In this document: one piece after another, positions 24,244 to 32,892 of the stretch
Layout: every line of letters begins with the position of its first letter
Numbering within the stretch: the first letter of the stretch is position 1
Assembly (NCBI GenBank): GCA_013821265.1
Contig: JACDHD010000017.1
Span: forward strand, 1 to 38,575
Length of the DNA stretch: 38,575 bases
From: Parachlamydiaceae bacterium
GTDB lineage: Bacteria > Chlamydiota > Chlamydiia > Chlamydiales > Parachlamydiaceae
Direction of reading: 5' to 3'
The notes under the pieces: model-generated
Told to the model about the DNA's origin: nothing
Database searches by the model: none
What the model saw: the letters and a program-made list of their open reading frames with translations, nothing else
Program-made: the position numbers and the translations under genes

Positions 24244-24999
24244 TTACTTCAACCCTAAGTCCATCGCATCAGAATAAAGTTTTTCACCTGACTTAACCAT
24301 ATCGTTTAAATCCTTCTCTGATAATTTACTTGGATCCGCCGAATTGAATTCTTTATCTGCTTGTTGTAGTTTGGCAAACATTTGCTTCATCGCCTGCATT
24401 CTGTCTACGCAGCCCTTCGCGGACTTCTTAGCTGAATCACATTTTCCTCGTGCATCCAGAAATTCATGCTGCTTATCCCTAATATATCTCCATTTCGCAA
24501 GCCTAGGATCGTCAGAACCAACGCCATCAACGGGTTTTTCCCAACCAGGATATGCTACCCCGTCAAATTCTGCCTTCTTCCTATTTGCACGACCTTCTAA
24601 TCCAGCTGCTCCCGCCCCTACAACAGGTCCCGCCTTTGCTGCACCTGCGCCTACTTTGGGTTCTGAAGATTTTACTCTATCTCTTAATGGCTCAGGAGTC
24701 CGTTTAGACTCTTCACCTTTTACAGGTCCTTTTATAGCCATCACCATCAAATCAGTACTAAAACTGTTAGCAAGCTCCTTAGGTAATCGTTTTGGAATAT
24801 CTGCCAGAAGTGGACTGCTTTTTGCTTGCTCACTGGTACAAAGTTGCAGTAAGGTCTGATAAGCTTTGTTTTTAGCGGAAGAATCTGAACTATTAGTTAT
24901 TATACTCAGCTGTTGATCAACATCTGAAGCGAATTTAGCACCCGGATCCTTAGGAACCACAGAGGATTTTTCCCCCAATGGCTCATAGTTTATAGGCAT
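24244..24999 (-). CDS. Hypothetical soluble protein with GAGAA linker
   Basis: The 251-residue hydrophilic protein has no signal peptide, no membrane segment and no recognised domain. The N-terminal half (about 20-90) looks helical, the middle (about 115-140) is a low-complexity VGAGAAKAGPVVGAGAAGLEG linker, and the C-terminal half contains a tryptophan- and charge-rich helical part (WRYIRDKQHEFLDARGKCDSAKKSA, FAKLQQADKEFNSADPSKLSEKDL). A very strong Shine-Dalgarno (AAAGGAGG, 7 bases upstream) supports the start. A similar alanine/glycine stretch opens the kinase-like protein at 19,084. A secreted effector is possible but unsupported. Confidence 0.7.
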   Translation of the reverse strand: MPINYEPLGEKSSVVPKDPGAKFASDVDQQLSIITNSSDSSAKNKAYQTLLQLCTSEQAKSSPLLADIPKRLPKELANSFSTDLMVMAIKGPVKGEESKRTPEPLRDRVKSSEPKVGAGAAKAGPVVGAGAAGLEGRANRKKAEFDGVAYPGWEKPVDGVGSDDPRLAKWRYIRDKQHEFLDARGKCDSAKKSAKGCVDRMQAMKQMFAKLQQADKEFNSADPSKLSEKDLNDMVKSGEKLYSDAMDLGLK

Positions 25000-25157
25000 A
25001 TAAACCTCCTTTTACTATTTACCTTATTATAATATTTAATTTTAAAACGACAATCATAAATATTATAAAAAACTAAAACAACAACTATAATTTGCACTGT
25101 ACAAAAAACCTATTTTTACCTATTCTTTTGGTCTAAAAAAATATAATCAAGGTCCCT

Positions 25158-27032
25158 ATGATCATTCGCATTCCTCAGACAACTGCTCCTCAAATTGACG
25201 ATAATACCGTGATACAACACGCACGCACTCAAACTGAATTTACAGCACAAAAAGTAGCAGATCAAAGACTTCAAGAAATTACAGATCTTCAAGCAAAAAC
25301 TGTATTGGCTCATATTGAGTCTAAAGTTGCTCATGAGCAGCAATCTCAACAAATTAAACAATTGGAGAAGCAAGCTGAAAAAACATTAAGAGAAGCAGAA
25401 GCTAAAGCCTTTTCTATAGCTTTCGAAGCAACTTCCAGAGCTTCAGCTATAGAATCTGCAGCCAAATTAAAAGCATCGGAAATATTTGGACATGCGCAAG
25501 CATTGTTAAATGAATCTATGTCCAGGTCAAATGAAATCCAAGGTCAAACAATCGAAATGCAATTAATGGCACGCCACGTGATGGATCAAAGCGCACGAGC
25601 ACTGTCTAAAGCTCAATTACAGGCCTCTGACACGAAGCGTTGCGCTGAAATAGAAGCAAAGGCCGTGATCGATAATGCCACTCAAGAAGCTGCAAAACGA
25701 TTAGAAAAAATCATGCCCGCGATGCAAGACGCCGCAACCATTTTGTCGGAAAAGATCGCTAGACACAACACATCCCCTGAACAGTTTGAATTACTGTGTC
25801 CCTATGACTGCGAAATTCTCTGTGTGGATACCTCTCAAAATGTTCAGGAAAAAGAAAAAAAAACCTCACATGCTTCCTCACATATTCGTGGATTGGATGA
25901 AGAAGAAGACAAAGCAGCAGCTGAATTACCTGAGGAACCTTTAGCGCAGTCCTCACACACATATGTCACCTTTAAAGCTCATAGAGCCCCCCTGGTGTTG
26001 TCGGGCTTAAAATACTTTACTGACGTGATCACAGGTATATCTGAAGCAGAAAAGAAACAAAAAAGTGAAAAATTGCCTCAAATAAAAATAGACTTCCCTC
26101 GCCATATTGTGGAACCCTTTATTAAACGCTTCTATACTGGTAAACTTGTCTTTGAAACACTCAATATTACCGATATCATTACACTCTGGCACTTAAGTGA
26201 TTTTATTGGCGATGAAGCGCTAATTGAAAATTGCCAAAAAGCTCTCAGCACACTCTTTGCAGGAAACAATAGCGCCTTAATCATCGCTTGCAGGCAAGGT
26301 TTAGATCCACACATACAAATGCCAGAACAGCTCAAAATCTTTCTATTCGAGAAAATATCTGATCGCTTCCAAGACCGTCTATTTATCGGTTCAGATCGCA
26401 TGCAATTCATTTCGATCACTTCTCAACACCCTCCCATTAACCATATCGCTGAAATGATCGTCGAACAGATCTTAGGGACAACTAGAACAGACCCTGCCTT
26501 ATTCCGTAGTCAATTGGAAGCATCTGCTAAAGAAGGGTACTTTTTAGCACAACATTATCTAGCGTTTTTCTTAGAACGTGGTTTATGCGGATTTGAACAA
26601 GATCTTCCTCGCTCTGCAGCTCTTACGCGTCAGTGCGGGGATCCAAAACAAAATTATCCTCATGGAATGGCACGTTTAGGACAATTTTTGATAACTGGGG
26701 AATTAGGGATCCCTAAAAAAATCGAGGAAGGTACAAAATTAATTCACATTTCATCTCAAAGAGGTTCATCCAAAGGTTTATATCACTTTGGGCATTGTTT
26801 TCTAAATGGAATAGGAGTCCCACAAAATATTTCTCGAGCAATGCATTGGTTTCGATTATCCGCTAACCTAGGTAGCCCTGAAGCTCAATTCGTTCTTGCA
26901 GAAGCAATGGAACATGGCCGTGGTATAGAACAAGATATTAAGGGAGCCCTCCTGCAATACCAGCAAGCTGCCGAAGGTGGCAATGAAAATGCCAAAGCAG
27001 CAATTTTGCGGCTTTCAAATGCTGAAACATAA
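25158..27032 (+). CDS. Coiled-coil, BTB and Sel1-repeat protein
   Basis: The 624-residue protein has three parts. Residues about 20-200 are an alanine- and glutamate-rich coiled coil with repeated xAxAIE patterns. Residues about 266-366 resemble a BTB/POZ domain (TYVTFKAHRAPLVLSGLKYF, then IDFPRHIVEPFIKRFYTGKL, matching the LLxFIYTG core). Residues about 445-620 hold Sel1-like repeats (AKEGYFLAQHYLAFFLERG; GSSKGLYHFGHCFLNGIGVPQNISRAMHWFRLSANLGSPEAQFVLAEAMEHGRGIEQDIKGALLQYQQAAEGG). BTB proteins recruit cullin-3 ubiquitin ligases in eukaryotes, and such proteins are expanded in amoeba-associated chlamydiae, so a host-targeted role is plausible, not shown. AAGG 5 bases before ATG supports the start. 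It is related to the 968-residue protein at 29,039-31,945. Confidence 0.85.
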   Translation: MIIRIPQTTAPQIDDNTVIQHARTQTEFTAQKVADQRLQEITDLQAKTVLAHIESKVAHEQQSQQIKQLEKQAEKTLREAEAKAFSIAFEATSRASAIESAAKLKASEIFGHAQALLNESMSRSNEIQGQTIEMQLMARHVMDQSARALSKAQLQASDTKRCAEIEAKAVIDNATQEAAKRLEKIMPAMQDAATILSEKIARHNTSPEQFELLCPYDCEILCVDTSQNVQEKEKKTSHASSHIRGLDEEEDKAAAELPEEPLAQSSHTYVTFKAHRAPLVLSGLKYFTDVITGISEAEKKQKSEKLPQIKIDFPRHIVEPFIKRFYTGKLVFETLNITDIITLWHLSDFIGDEALIENCQKALSTLFAGNNSALIIACRQGLDPHIQMPEQLKIFLFEKISDRFQDRLFIGSDRMQFISITSQHPPINHIAEMIVEQILGTTRTDPALFRSQLEASAKEGYFLAQHYLAFFLERGLCGFEQDLPRSAALTRQCGDPKQNYPHGMARLGQFLITGELGIPKKIEEGTKLIHISSQRGSSKGLYHFGHCFLNGIGVPQNISRAMHWFRLSANLGSPEAQFVLAEAMEHGRGIEQDIKGALLQYQQAAEGGNENAKAAILRLSNAET

Positions 27033-27070
27033 ATTCAATCTTCTAATATCTGTTAACCAAGCGTCTCGCC

Positions 27071-27124
27071 TGAATGTAACCAGGGCGTCCCGCCGCCCTG
27101 CAAAACAGACCGTCCTCGGCCTGG
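27071..27124. repeat. Two REP hairpins
   Basis: GTAACCAGGGCGTCCCGCCGCCCTGC (from 27,076) carries a GCC insertion in the second arm. CAGACCGTCCTCGGCCTGG (27,106-27,124) is a copy whose arms no longer match. They occupy the gap between the BTB/Sel1 gene and the epimerase-like gene, which has no other feature. Confidence 0.75.
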
Positions 27125-27287
27125 CAGACAAAGGACTAGACCAGGTTCCATACTATTGTGAATATGTACGTGCGTTATTGTCCCAAGTCAGTTTAATTAA
27201 TATACTTGGCTAAAACAATGCCGTCTGATACAAGCAAATTTTTAAATATGAAATCTTGACTTATCGCCACAACGGGAGAAATTTTGT

Positions 27288-27878
27288 ATGGTCACAACCA
27301 CTTCTACCATTCACTCAAAACCTCTTGCATCCCCATCCCAGCTTGACACAACACTCAGCGCCGCAGTTTGCGACAAAGCCACAGTGACCTCAACAGGCAC
27401 TCCCCTTCGACGCCTAACGCACGGGGTGACAATCCGAAAGCTCACTACACACACAGATTTCCGTGGCTCAGTCACTGAACTCTTTGACCCACGTTGGGGA
27501 TACCATCCCGACCCCCTTGTATTTGCTTACACCTTTTCCATCCGGCCAAATGTCGTTAAGGGATGGAATCTCCATCGACGCCATGAAGATCGTTACACAA
27601 TCCTTTCCGGTGAAATGGAACTGGTCTTATTTGATCCGCGTCCAGAAAGCCCTACCTATCGCGAAATTTGCCGGATTGTACTCTCTGAAAAGGAACCCTG
27701 CCTCATTAATGTTCCAATCGATGTATGGCACGCTGACTATAATATCGGAGATAAAGATGTTGTCGTTGTCAATTTTCCAACAATGCAATACGACCACACC
27801 TCTCCAGACAAATGGCGCCTGCCAATCGATACACCATTAATTCCATACAAATTCCCTGAAGGCACAAAAGGTGGATAA
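27288..27878 (+). CDS. RmlC-like cupin, dTDP-4-dehydrorhamnose 3,5-epimerase family
   Basis: The 196-residue protein has the family layout: an N-terminal DFRGSVTELFD, PNVVKGWNLHRRHEDRYTILSGEMELVLFDPRPESPTY, VPIDVWHADYN and a C-terminal YDHTSPDKWRLP. In RmlC the active-site His and Tyr are in the VRGLHxQ and late Y/F segments. Here GWNLHRRHEDRY carries the His, but the pattern is divergent, so substrate and activity may differ (sugar nucleotide epimerase or isomerase). GGGAG 9 bases before the ATG supports the start. The stop overlaps the glycosyltransferase start by 8 bases, so the two act in one pathway, probably surface sugar synthesis. Base composition looks more GC-rich than flanking genes. 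Confidence 0.78.
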   Translation: MVTTTSTIHSKPLASPSQLDTTLSAAVCDKATVTSTGTPLRRLTHGVTIRKLTTHTDFRGSVTELFDPRWGYHPDPLVFAYTFSIRPNVVKGWNLHRRHEDRYTILSGEMELVLFDPRPESPTYREICRIVLSEKEPCLINVPIDVWHADYNIGDKDVVVVNFPTMQYDHTSPDKWRLPIDTPLIPYKFPEGTKGG

Positions 27879-28827
27879 CGCCTCAAATCCACGATTCTCC
27901 GTTCTGCTGCCGACTCACAATCGAGCAGACGTTCTGGGAGTTGCCATAAAGTCCGTGTTAGCACAAACAGAGCCCGATTTCGAGCTTCTGATCGTCGCCG
28001 ATGGCTGCACAGACAATACCCGCGACGTCATCGCACAATTTAAAGATCCCCGCATCCGCTTATTCGACCTACCAAAAGCAGCGCACTTTGGCTACGCAAA
28101 CCGCAATATAGCCTTACGCGCTTCACATGGACGACTTATCGCCTTTGCTGCACACGATGACATACTCCTACCAGATCATCTAGAACTCATGGGGAACCTA
28201 CTGGACTCAAGTAAAGCCTCGTGGGGGTATAGTAGACCCCTTTGGATCTCGACCGACGGCATCATTGTGCCCTTTTGCACAAACCTAAACCTACCTGATG
28301 AATACACTTATTTTATGGAACAGGGTAACACGATTCCCGCGTCATGCGTTGTCCACACGCGCGCAGCACTGGAACGCGCTGGATACTGGCCGGAACACCT
28401 GCCGAAGGCCGCTGACTGGGCACTGTGGAAACAGATCATTAAGTACAGTGGGGGCCATCTCGCTTTCCTAAAACAACCTACCACACTCCATTTCAGTGCC
28501 AACTGGAAGCAGTCTCGTCATTCCAGTTCCAACGAAGTAAAAACACTTATATCGATTGCCGATACAGCAACATGGTGGCCAACGATACTGCGTACTCCCC
28601 CCAATGGAACGTACATACCTGAACAAGTAAGTCTGTGGCATACTATAGAGGCTGGTAAAGACTCCTGGGTAATTTCTATGAGGTCTGCAATTGATACTGT
28701 AATCGATCGAATCGCGTGGACATCGATACGTGAAGTGCTTCCCGCATATGAAGTGATGCTTGCAAGCAATTCATGGCGCATCACCAAGACCTTGCGTATA
28801 CTATCAACATGGCTAAGGGGACCCTGA
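27871..28827 (+). CDS. Family 2 glycosyltransferase
   Basis: The 318-residue GT-A enzyme starts at a GTG that overlaps the epimerase-like gene by 8 bases. The donor-binding N-terminal part is canonical: FSVLLPTHNRADVLGVAIKSVLAQT (9-33), FELLIVADGCTDNT (37-50), and NRNIALRASHGRLIAFAAHDD (78-98) with the DD of the DxD metal site. The acceptor half contains PKAADWALW (about residues 189-197), in the place of the usual catalytic ED motif, and ends SNSWRITKTLR, a C-terminus common in surface glycan transferases. It is cytoplasmic or membrane-peripheral. Composition is visibly GC-rich for this genome, suggesting transfer. Acceptor and linkage unknown. Confidence 0.86.
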   Translation: MDNASNPRFSVLLPTHNRADVLGVAIKSVLAQTEPDFELLIVADGCTDNTRDVIAQFKDPRIRLFDLPKAAHFGYANRNIALRASHGRLIAFAAHDDILLPDHLELMGNLLDSSKASWGYSRPLWISTDGIIVPFCTNLNLPDEYTYFMEQGNTIPASCVVHTRAALERAGYWPEHLPKAADWALWKQIIKYSGGHLAFLKQPTTLHFSANWKQSRHSSSNEVKTLISIADTATWWPTILRTPPNGTYIPEQVSLWHTIEAGKDSWVISMRSAIDTVIDRIAWTSIREVLPAYEVMLASNSWRITKTLRILSTWLRGP

Positions 28828-28877
28828 AGAATAGCATTTCAGACCCCTCAACTAAAGAAACGATAAAACTTTTCCTG

Positions 28878-29000
28878 TTTGGAGTGCGGTGGCTTGCCAC
28901 CGCTTTCATAAACATCGGCTTGCCGATGTCACAACGAACTGTGAATGGTTCGTCAAGCCGAATTCTATGAAAGCGGTGGCAAAGCCCACCGCACTCCAAA
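28878..29000. repeat. MITE-like inverted-repeat element (copy 1)
   Basis: TTTGGAGTGCGGTGG(C)TTGCCACCGCTTTCATA (28,878-28,910) is repeated inverted at 28,966-29,000 with two extra bases. Inside lies a smaller hairpin, CATCGGCTTGCCGATG. There is no open frame. It lies between the convergent glycosyltransferase and BTB/Sel1 genes and nearly fills that gap. A second copy runs off the right edge of the window (38,517 onward), and a decayed piece sits near 35,915. Confidence 0.85.
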
Positions 29001-29038
29001 AAGGCATTCGCTCTGATGATTCTCTGTGCCTTTATTTG

Positions 29039-31945
29039 TTAACCCATCAATTCCTTCGTCAGCCGTTCCTTGAGAGCCATCGCATCTGCCTTGTGTGCTT
29101 CACTCAGTTGATCAAGTTCTAACGCCTGGACAACCAGCATTTTTGCCCTGTGTAAATCTTTCGTCACACCAAGTCCCTGCTGATACAACCGCGCTAATCC
29201 AATCATGCCTAAAGCAATTTCCTCATCCGCCAATAACCGGCAATATTTAACTGCCAACTCCAGATTTTTCTCACAACCAGTTCCATGTTCATAACATTGA
29301 GCGAGTTGCAAATAACCTCCTATAAATCCCCTCTTCGCTGCCTCCAGAAGGTTGTTAAATACCACGACTTCGCTATGATAAGCATTCCAATACCTTGCCA
29401 GCTGATAAAATGCCGGAGCATATCCTTTAGAAGCTGCTGCTTCAAATAGATCTAGAACGTCTTGACCGATCATGAGCTGTCCATAACTGACAAGGACCGG
29501 AATGTAATCTGCCTGCACTGCATCGTTCCATTCTGATGCTGCCGTTGCTGGTGATATCTCAGTTTTATTTTTTAGATTCATCCAAATCAAATGGCGATAC
29601 TGCGCTGGAATATAACCTTGTTTAGCCAACACGTGACACATCTCAATTGCTTTGTCTGCATCCATTGCCACACCAATTCCATTAGCCAAACAGCATGCTG
29701 CAGCCATCACATATTCAGAGCCCTCTTCACTCAAACAGCAAATCTTGTAGACTTTTTCTGTTTTAGGACCTTTGAATCTTGCCCAGCAAGTGGTTTCAAT
29801 GAATTTTTCCAAAAGCATCACTTCCATTTCTTGATTACGTTTCGATTGACCCCAATAAGCAATCATCAGATCGACACAATTCATCGGCTCATCCTTTAAT
29901 CCCTGTGTGACCTGACGCATGCAGTAGGCAGCCACCTTTGGAAGATGTAACGCTTGTACAGCCTCGTGCAAAGCCATTAACTGTTCGGCAGACCTATCCG
30001 TCACTTCACCTGTATAGAGAAAATCAAAAACTTGATGAAGTTGTTGTGCTGACAGCTCAATACCAGCACCCTTTGCCCCCTTTTTACCAAAAGAGGCATG
30101 TAACACTTTACTTTCAACAAAATCCTCCATAAATCCATGCACAGGCACAGAATCGCCCTCTTGACTAATGACCTCACAGTCCATTGTTGCCTGGTCTAAT
30201 CGCAATAATGGAAGGACCTGTTGATTTGGCATATTCGCGAATTCTTTTTCGAGGCATTCTCTTAATTCCAGAAGTAATTCCTGGCTATATTGACGCGGCT
30301 GCAGTAACGTTGGATATGATAAAAAAGCGATGGTTGCGTTTTCCTTGGATTCTGCTTTATCTTCAGCGCTAGCGCATTGTTTTACAATTTCAATTGCATT
30401 ATTTTTTACGGACTCAATTGCATTATCTAACAGATCCCTCCACGTCACTATTAATGCATCAACTCCTATATGCATGATCTGATTTGCCCACAATTTTGCT
30501 TGTACGACGTTTATTTCTGTACCCCTCCCCTCTTGGTAACATTTCATTAGATAATACATTGCTTTAACGTTACCCTGATTTGACGCAAGTCGATAAAGTT
30601 CGAAGGCTTGCGTTAAGTCTTGTTTAACTCCTTTACCGTTTCGGTAACAGTGACCCAATCTATACAAGGCATCGCTATCTCCAAGAAATGCTGCTCTTTT
30701 ATAACACCCAACAGCGCATTCAGGTTCAGTTTCTTTCACCTGATCTGCAAATCCAGTTAAGGCTGGCACATCGACACTTTCCATTAGTAATTTCATGTAC
30801 CCTTGGTCATCCAACTGAGAATCCCTCCAAAAAGGTTTGCTCATAAAAGCGATTTGACCCGCTATTCCTGTAGGTATGTTCAAACCATATTCTTCCTGTC
30901 TATCCACTAATTGCACTCCAAGTTGCACAGCTGGCCTGTAATTTTCTGCTTCCTTTGGTCGAGATGCTTCATCTGGATATTTTTTCAAAAACACTCTATT
31001 CGACTCTTTGATGGCATCCTGAAAAAGCTCTAATGCGCGCTGTGGATTTTTGTCCGTTCCTATCCCACGTAAATGACAAATAGCCGTCGCTGTTAGTTCT
31101 TCAGACGTGCTCTTACCTAGGCAGAACTCATATAAAAGTTTGCTTTCTTGAGCTGTTAGTTTTCCCAAATATCCCCAGAGGCCATATGTATTAAAACGAT
31201 TTAAAAGAACTGGCCTTATCTCTGGTGAAATCATCCCTTTCCTTGCATACACAAGCATCGCCGGAATAATAAGAGGTGGTAAACTCAACAAAATGCGATC
31301 TAGCCCTTCCTTGCAATACTGTGTCAAAGAGGGAAGGCCATAAACTAGAGCCAGGCGAGACAGATTTAACAACGTTTCAAGTGATACTTCTTGAATATGG
31401 CCTGTGTAGAGAAAATCGAGAACTTCTTCCATTTCCTGTTTTGTACCATGTGTCAAAGGAAGAGTGTCTCTTTCATCCAGATTATCTTCAATAAGAGCAC
31501 TCAGAAATTGTGATTGTTTGAAAACTACAGAATGCGCTCGGATTTTCAGTTTGTCTGCTGTCACAAAACCCACATCCATGGAAGCTTCATGACGACGTGC
31601 TGCTAAGGCCATACCCACTGGTAATGCCTTCCTGACCACACATTTTACTAATCTCTCATCTGAGCTTGGAATACTGCTTAAGGCAATCCCCCAGCTGTCT
31701 CCAATACTTTTCAGATATTTTCCATATTGATCTAAGTACTCACTATTCCTTTCTAATACTGTGACAAATACATTGCGCACTTTGTTGATTTCCTGGTCAG
31801 ATAGCCCCTCAACTGCATTACTAACAGTTGTGATTTTGCCATCCTTAATCAGAAGAGATTCCCCATGCGCTAAGTTGTGTAGTACTTTTCCAAATCTTTC
31901 GTCAAAAGCTTGTTGCGTTGTAAAAACAGCATTAATTTCTAGCAT
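29039..31945 (-). CDS. Large protein with two BTB domains and two Sel1-repeat blocks
   Basis: The 968-residue protein has, in order, a helical N-terminus (1-110), BTB domain 1 (about 122-215; MDVGFVTADKLKIRAHSVVFKQSQFLSALIED, EVLDFLYTGHIQ), Sel1-like repeats (about 282-490; AICHLRGIGTDKNPQRALELF, ALYRLGHCYRNGKGVKQDLTQAFELYRLASNQGN), BTB domain 2 (about 587-680; MDCEVISQEGDSVPVHGFMEDF, VFDFLYTGEVTDRS) and a second Sel1 block (about 745-950; CCLANGIGVAMDADKAIEMCHVLAKQGYIPAQY, LARLYQQGLGVTKDLHRAKM). The layout is an internal duplication of a BTB-Sel1 unit. AAGGAA 7 bases before the ATG supports the start. A promoter-like pair (TTGAAT/TATAAC, 15-base spacer, 32,011-31,985) is upstream. It is a candidate adaptor for host ubiquitin ligases by analogy only. 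Confidence 0.87.
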   Translation of the reverse strand: MLEINAVFTTQQAFDERFGKVLHNLAHGESLLIKDGKITTVSNAVEGLSDQEINKVRNVFVTVLERNSEYLDQYGKYLKSIGDSWGIALSSIPSSDERLVKCVVRKALPVGMALAARRHEASMDVGFVTADKLKIRAHSVVFKQSQFLSALIEDNLDERDTLPLTHGTKQEMEEVLDFLYTGHIQEVSLETLLNLSRLALVYGLPSLTQYCKEGLDRILLSLPPLIIPAMLVYARKGMISPEIRPVLLNRFNTYGLWGYLGKLTAQESKLLYEFCLGKSTSEELTATAICHLRGIGTDKNPQRALELFQDAIKESNRVFLKKYPDEASRPKEAENYRPAVQLGVQLVDRQEEYGLNIPTGIAGQIAFMSKPFWRDSQLDDQGYMKLLMESVDVPALTGFADQVKETEPECAVGCYKRAAFLGDSDALYRLGHCYRNGKGVKQDLTQAFELYRLASNQGNVKAMYYLMKCYQEGRGTEINVVQAKLWANQIMHIGVDALIVTWRDLLDNAIESVKNNAIEIVKQCASAEDKAESKENATIAFLSYPTLLQPRQYSQELLLELRECLEKEFANMPNQQVLPLLRLDQATMDCEVISQEGDSVPVHGFMEDFVESKVLHASFGKKGAKGAGIELSAQQLHQVFDFLYTGEVTDRSAEQLMALHEAVQALHLPKVAAYCMRQVTQGLKDEPMNCVDLMIAYWGQSKRNQEMEVMLLEKFIETTCWARFKGPKTEKVYKICCLSEEGSEYVMAAACCLANGIGVAMDADKAIEMCHVLAKQGYIPAQYRHLIWMNLKNKTEISPATAASEWNDAVQADYIPVLVSYGQLMIGQDVLDLFEAAASKGYAPAFYQLARYWNAYHSEVVVFNNLLEAAKRGFIGGYLQLAQCYEHGTGCEKNLELAVKYCRLLADEEIALGMIGLARLYQQGLGVTKDLHRAKMLVVQALELDQLSEAHKADAMALKERLTKELMG

Positions 31946-32017
31946 ACGTTAATTCCTTAAATTAATTAATTTTTAAACGTAGATGTTATATCATCATTTA
32001 ATAACATTCAACTTAAA

Positions 32018-32158
32018 GACGAAATTGACGAAATGAGACAATTGCATAAGTCAAAAAGCTGTCGTAACCCAAGCTGCTGCCCTCACGGGCACGGGCACGG
32101 GCATGGGCACGGGCATGGAAAAGGACGATGGGACTTATGCAATCGTCTCAATCAGTCC
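32018..32158. repeat. Inverted pair of the GACTTATGCAAT/CGTCC element around a (GGGCAC)n tract
   Basis: The left arm 32,018-32,052 reads, on the minus strand, GACTTATGCAATTGTCTCAT then TTCGTCAATTTCGTC. The right arm 32,132-32,158 reads GACTTATGCAATCGTCTCAA then TCAGTCC on the plus strand. Each arm points outward at the start of a flanking gene, 31,945 (minus) and 32,265 (plus). A 6-base tandem tract (GGGCAC/GGGCAT, five units) lies at 32,084-32,118. The 319-base gap is otherwise AT-rich. Confidence 0.85.
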
Positions 32159-32212
32159 ATGTCCAACCGTCCAATTGTGACTTCAACAACAACACACACA
32201 AATTCTTTTACA

Positions 32213-32241
32213 TTGTTTATATAAACAACACTTCGTATATT
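32213..32241 (+). promoter_or_regulatory. Sigma70-like promoter
   Basis: TTGTTT (32,213-32,218), 17 bases, TATATT (32,236-32,241), 23 bases before the ATG at 32,265 and 55 bases after the repeat arm. Confidence 0.5.
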
Positions 32242-32264
32242 ATTCGTTAATAAAATGAGAAAAC

Positions 32265-32885
32265 ATGAAAAACACTACTATCCATTTACTGACTCTTCTA
32301 ACTTCACTAACAGCCTTTTGTTACAGTGAACAAACTCCATGGACAGAAAAAACAGTCCAAGGCTTTAGCTTCTACCAAGATAAATTAGATTATACAGAGG
32401 GCTTTGGAGCCTACCTAGACCTGCATCTACGACCCAACACCAAAAATTTTGACAACGGTGGTGGATCGCACAATTTCAACACAACCTTCCTAGAAGAAGT
32501 ATATAGCGTCACAAACGTTGTCTACGACCCCTTTCAACGATCTGATGAACACAACTCAATTGTACTCTCTCAGGTATCTGCTCATGAGTTCGATACGACC
32601 ACCTCAAACAGTATCCTGAATGTAATTGACAATCAATCCACTCGTTTTAAACACATTTGGCTGAGCTGTGAGGCGCTAAAAGCACATGGTGTTGCCTACT
32701 TCCGCATTTTCGAAGGTAATGGCTCTTTCCAGGATCAACATCTTTCTTATGGTTACCTATCTAACCGCCTTGCACAGTCATACCAGCATGAAGTGGAAAA
32801 GATTTTTGAGAAAGGGAATGTTGTGACCGATATCAAACGTCGCCTCATTATCGCCTACAAAAACAGTGGCTGCAAAGAAGTATAG
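32265..32885 (+). CDS. Exported SAM-methyltransferase-like protein
   Basis: The 206-residue protein opens with a signal peptide-like start (MKNTTIHLLTLLTSLTAFCYS, a lysine then a hydrophobic core). The remainder resembles a small class I methyltransferase: FDNGGGSHNFNTTFLEE (about 62-78) in the place of the glycine-rich SAM loop, VVYDPFQRSDEHNS (about 85-98) with the acidic strand-2 end, HEFDTTTSNSILNVIDNQSTRF (strand 4, normally FDvvxxxxVLNVI) and LKAHGVAYFRIFEGNGS. Small methyltransferases of this type occur in phages and bacteria in the cytoplasm, so a signal peptide is surprising. The frame ends 7 bases from the stop codon of the convergent outer-membrane gene. Family assignment is by motif only; the substrate is unknown. 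Confidence 0.65.
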   Translation: MKNTTIHLLTLLTSLTAFCYSEQTPWTEKTVQGFSFYQDKLDYTEGFGAYLDLHLRPNTKNFDNGGGSHNFNTTFLEEVYSVTNVVYDPFQRSDEHNSIVLSQVSAHEFDTTTSNSILNVIDNQSTRFKHIWLSCEALKAHGVAYFRIFEGNGSFQDQHLSYGYLSNRLAQSYQHEVEKIFEKGNVVTDIKRRLIIAYKNSGCKEV

Positions 32886-32892
32886 TAGCCCC

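Noticed and set aside
24344-24859. 171-codon plus-strand frame opposite the hypothetical at 24,244
   Set aside because: The minus-strand frame has a strong AAAGGAGG ribosome-binding site; the plus frame is a shadow with low-complexity residues.
32033-32224. Open frame encoding a (His-Gly)5 run
   Set aside because: The run is the direct translation of the (GGGCAC)n repeat and the frame overlaps the inverted repeat; no start signal. A metal-binding peptide is not supported.
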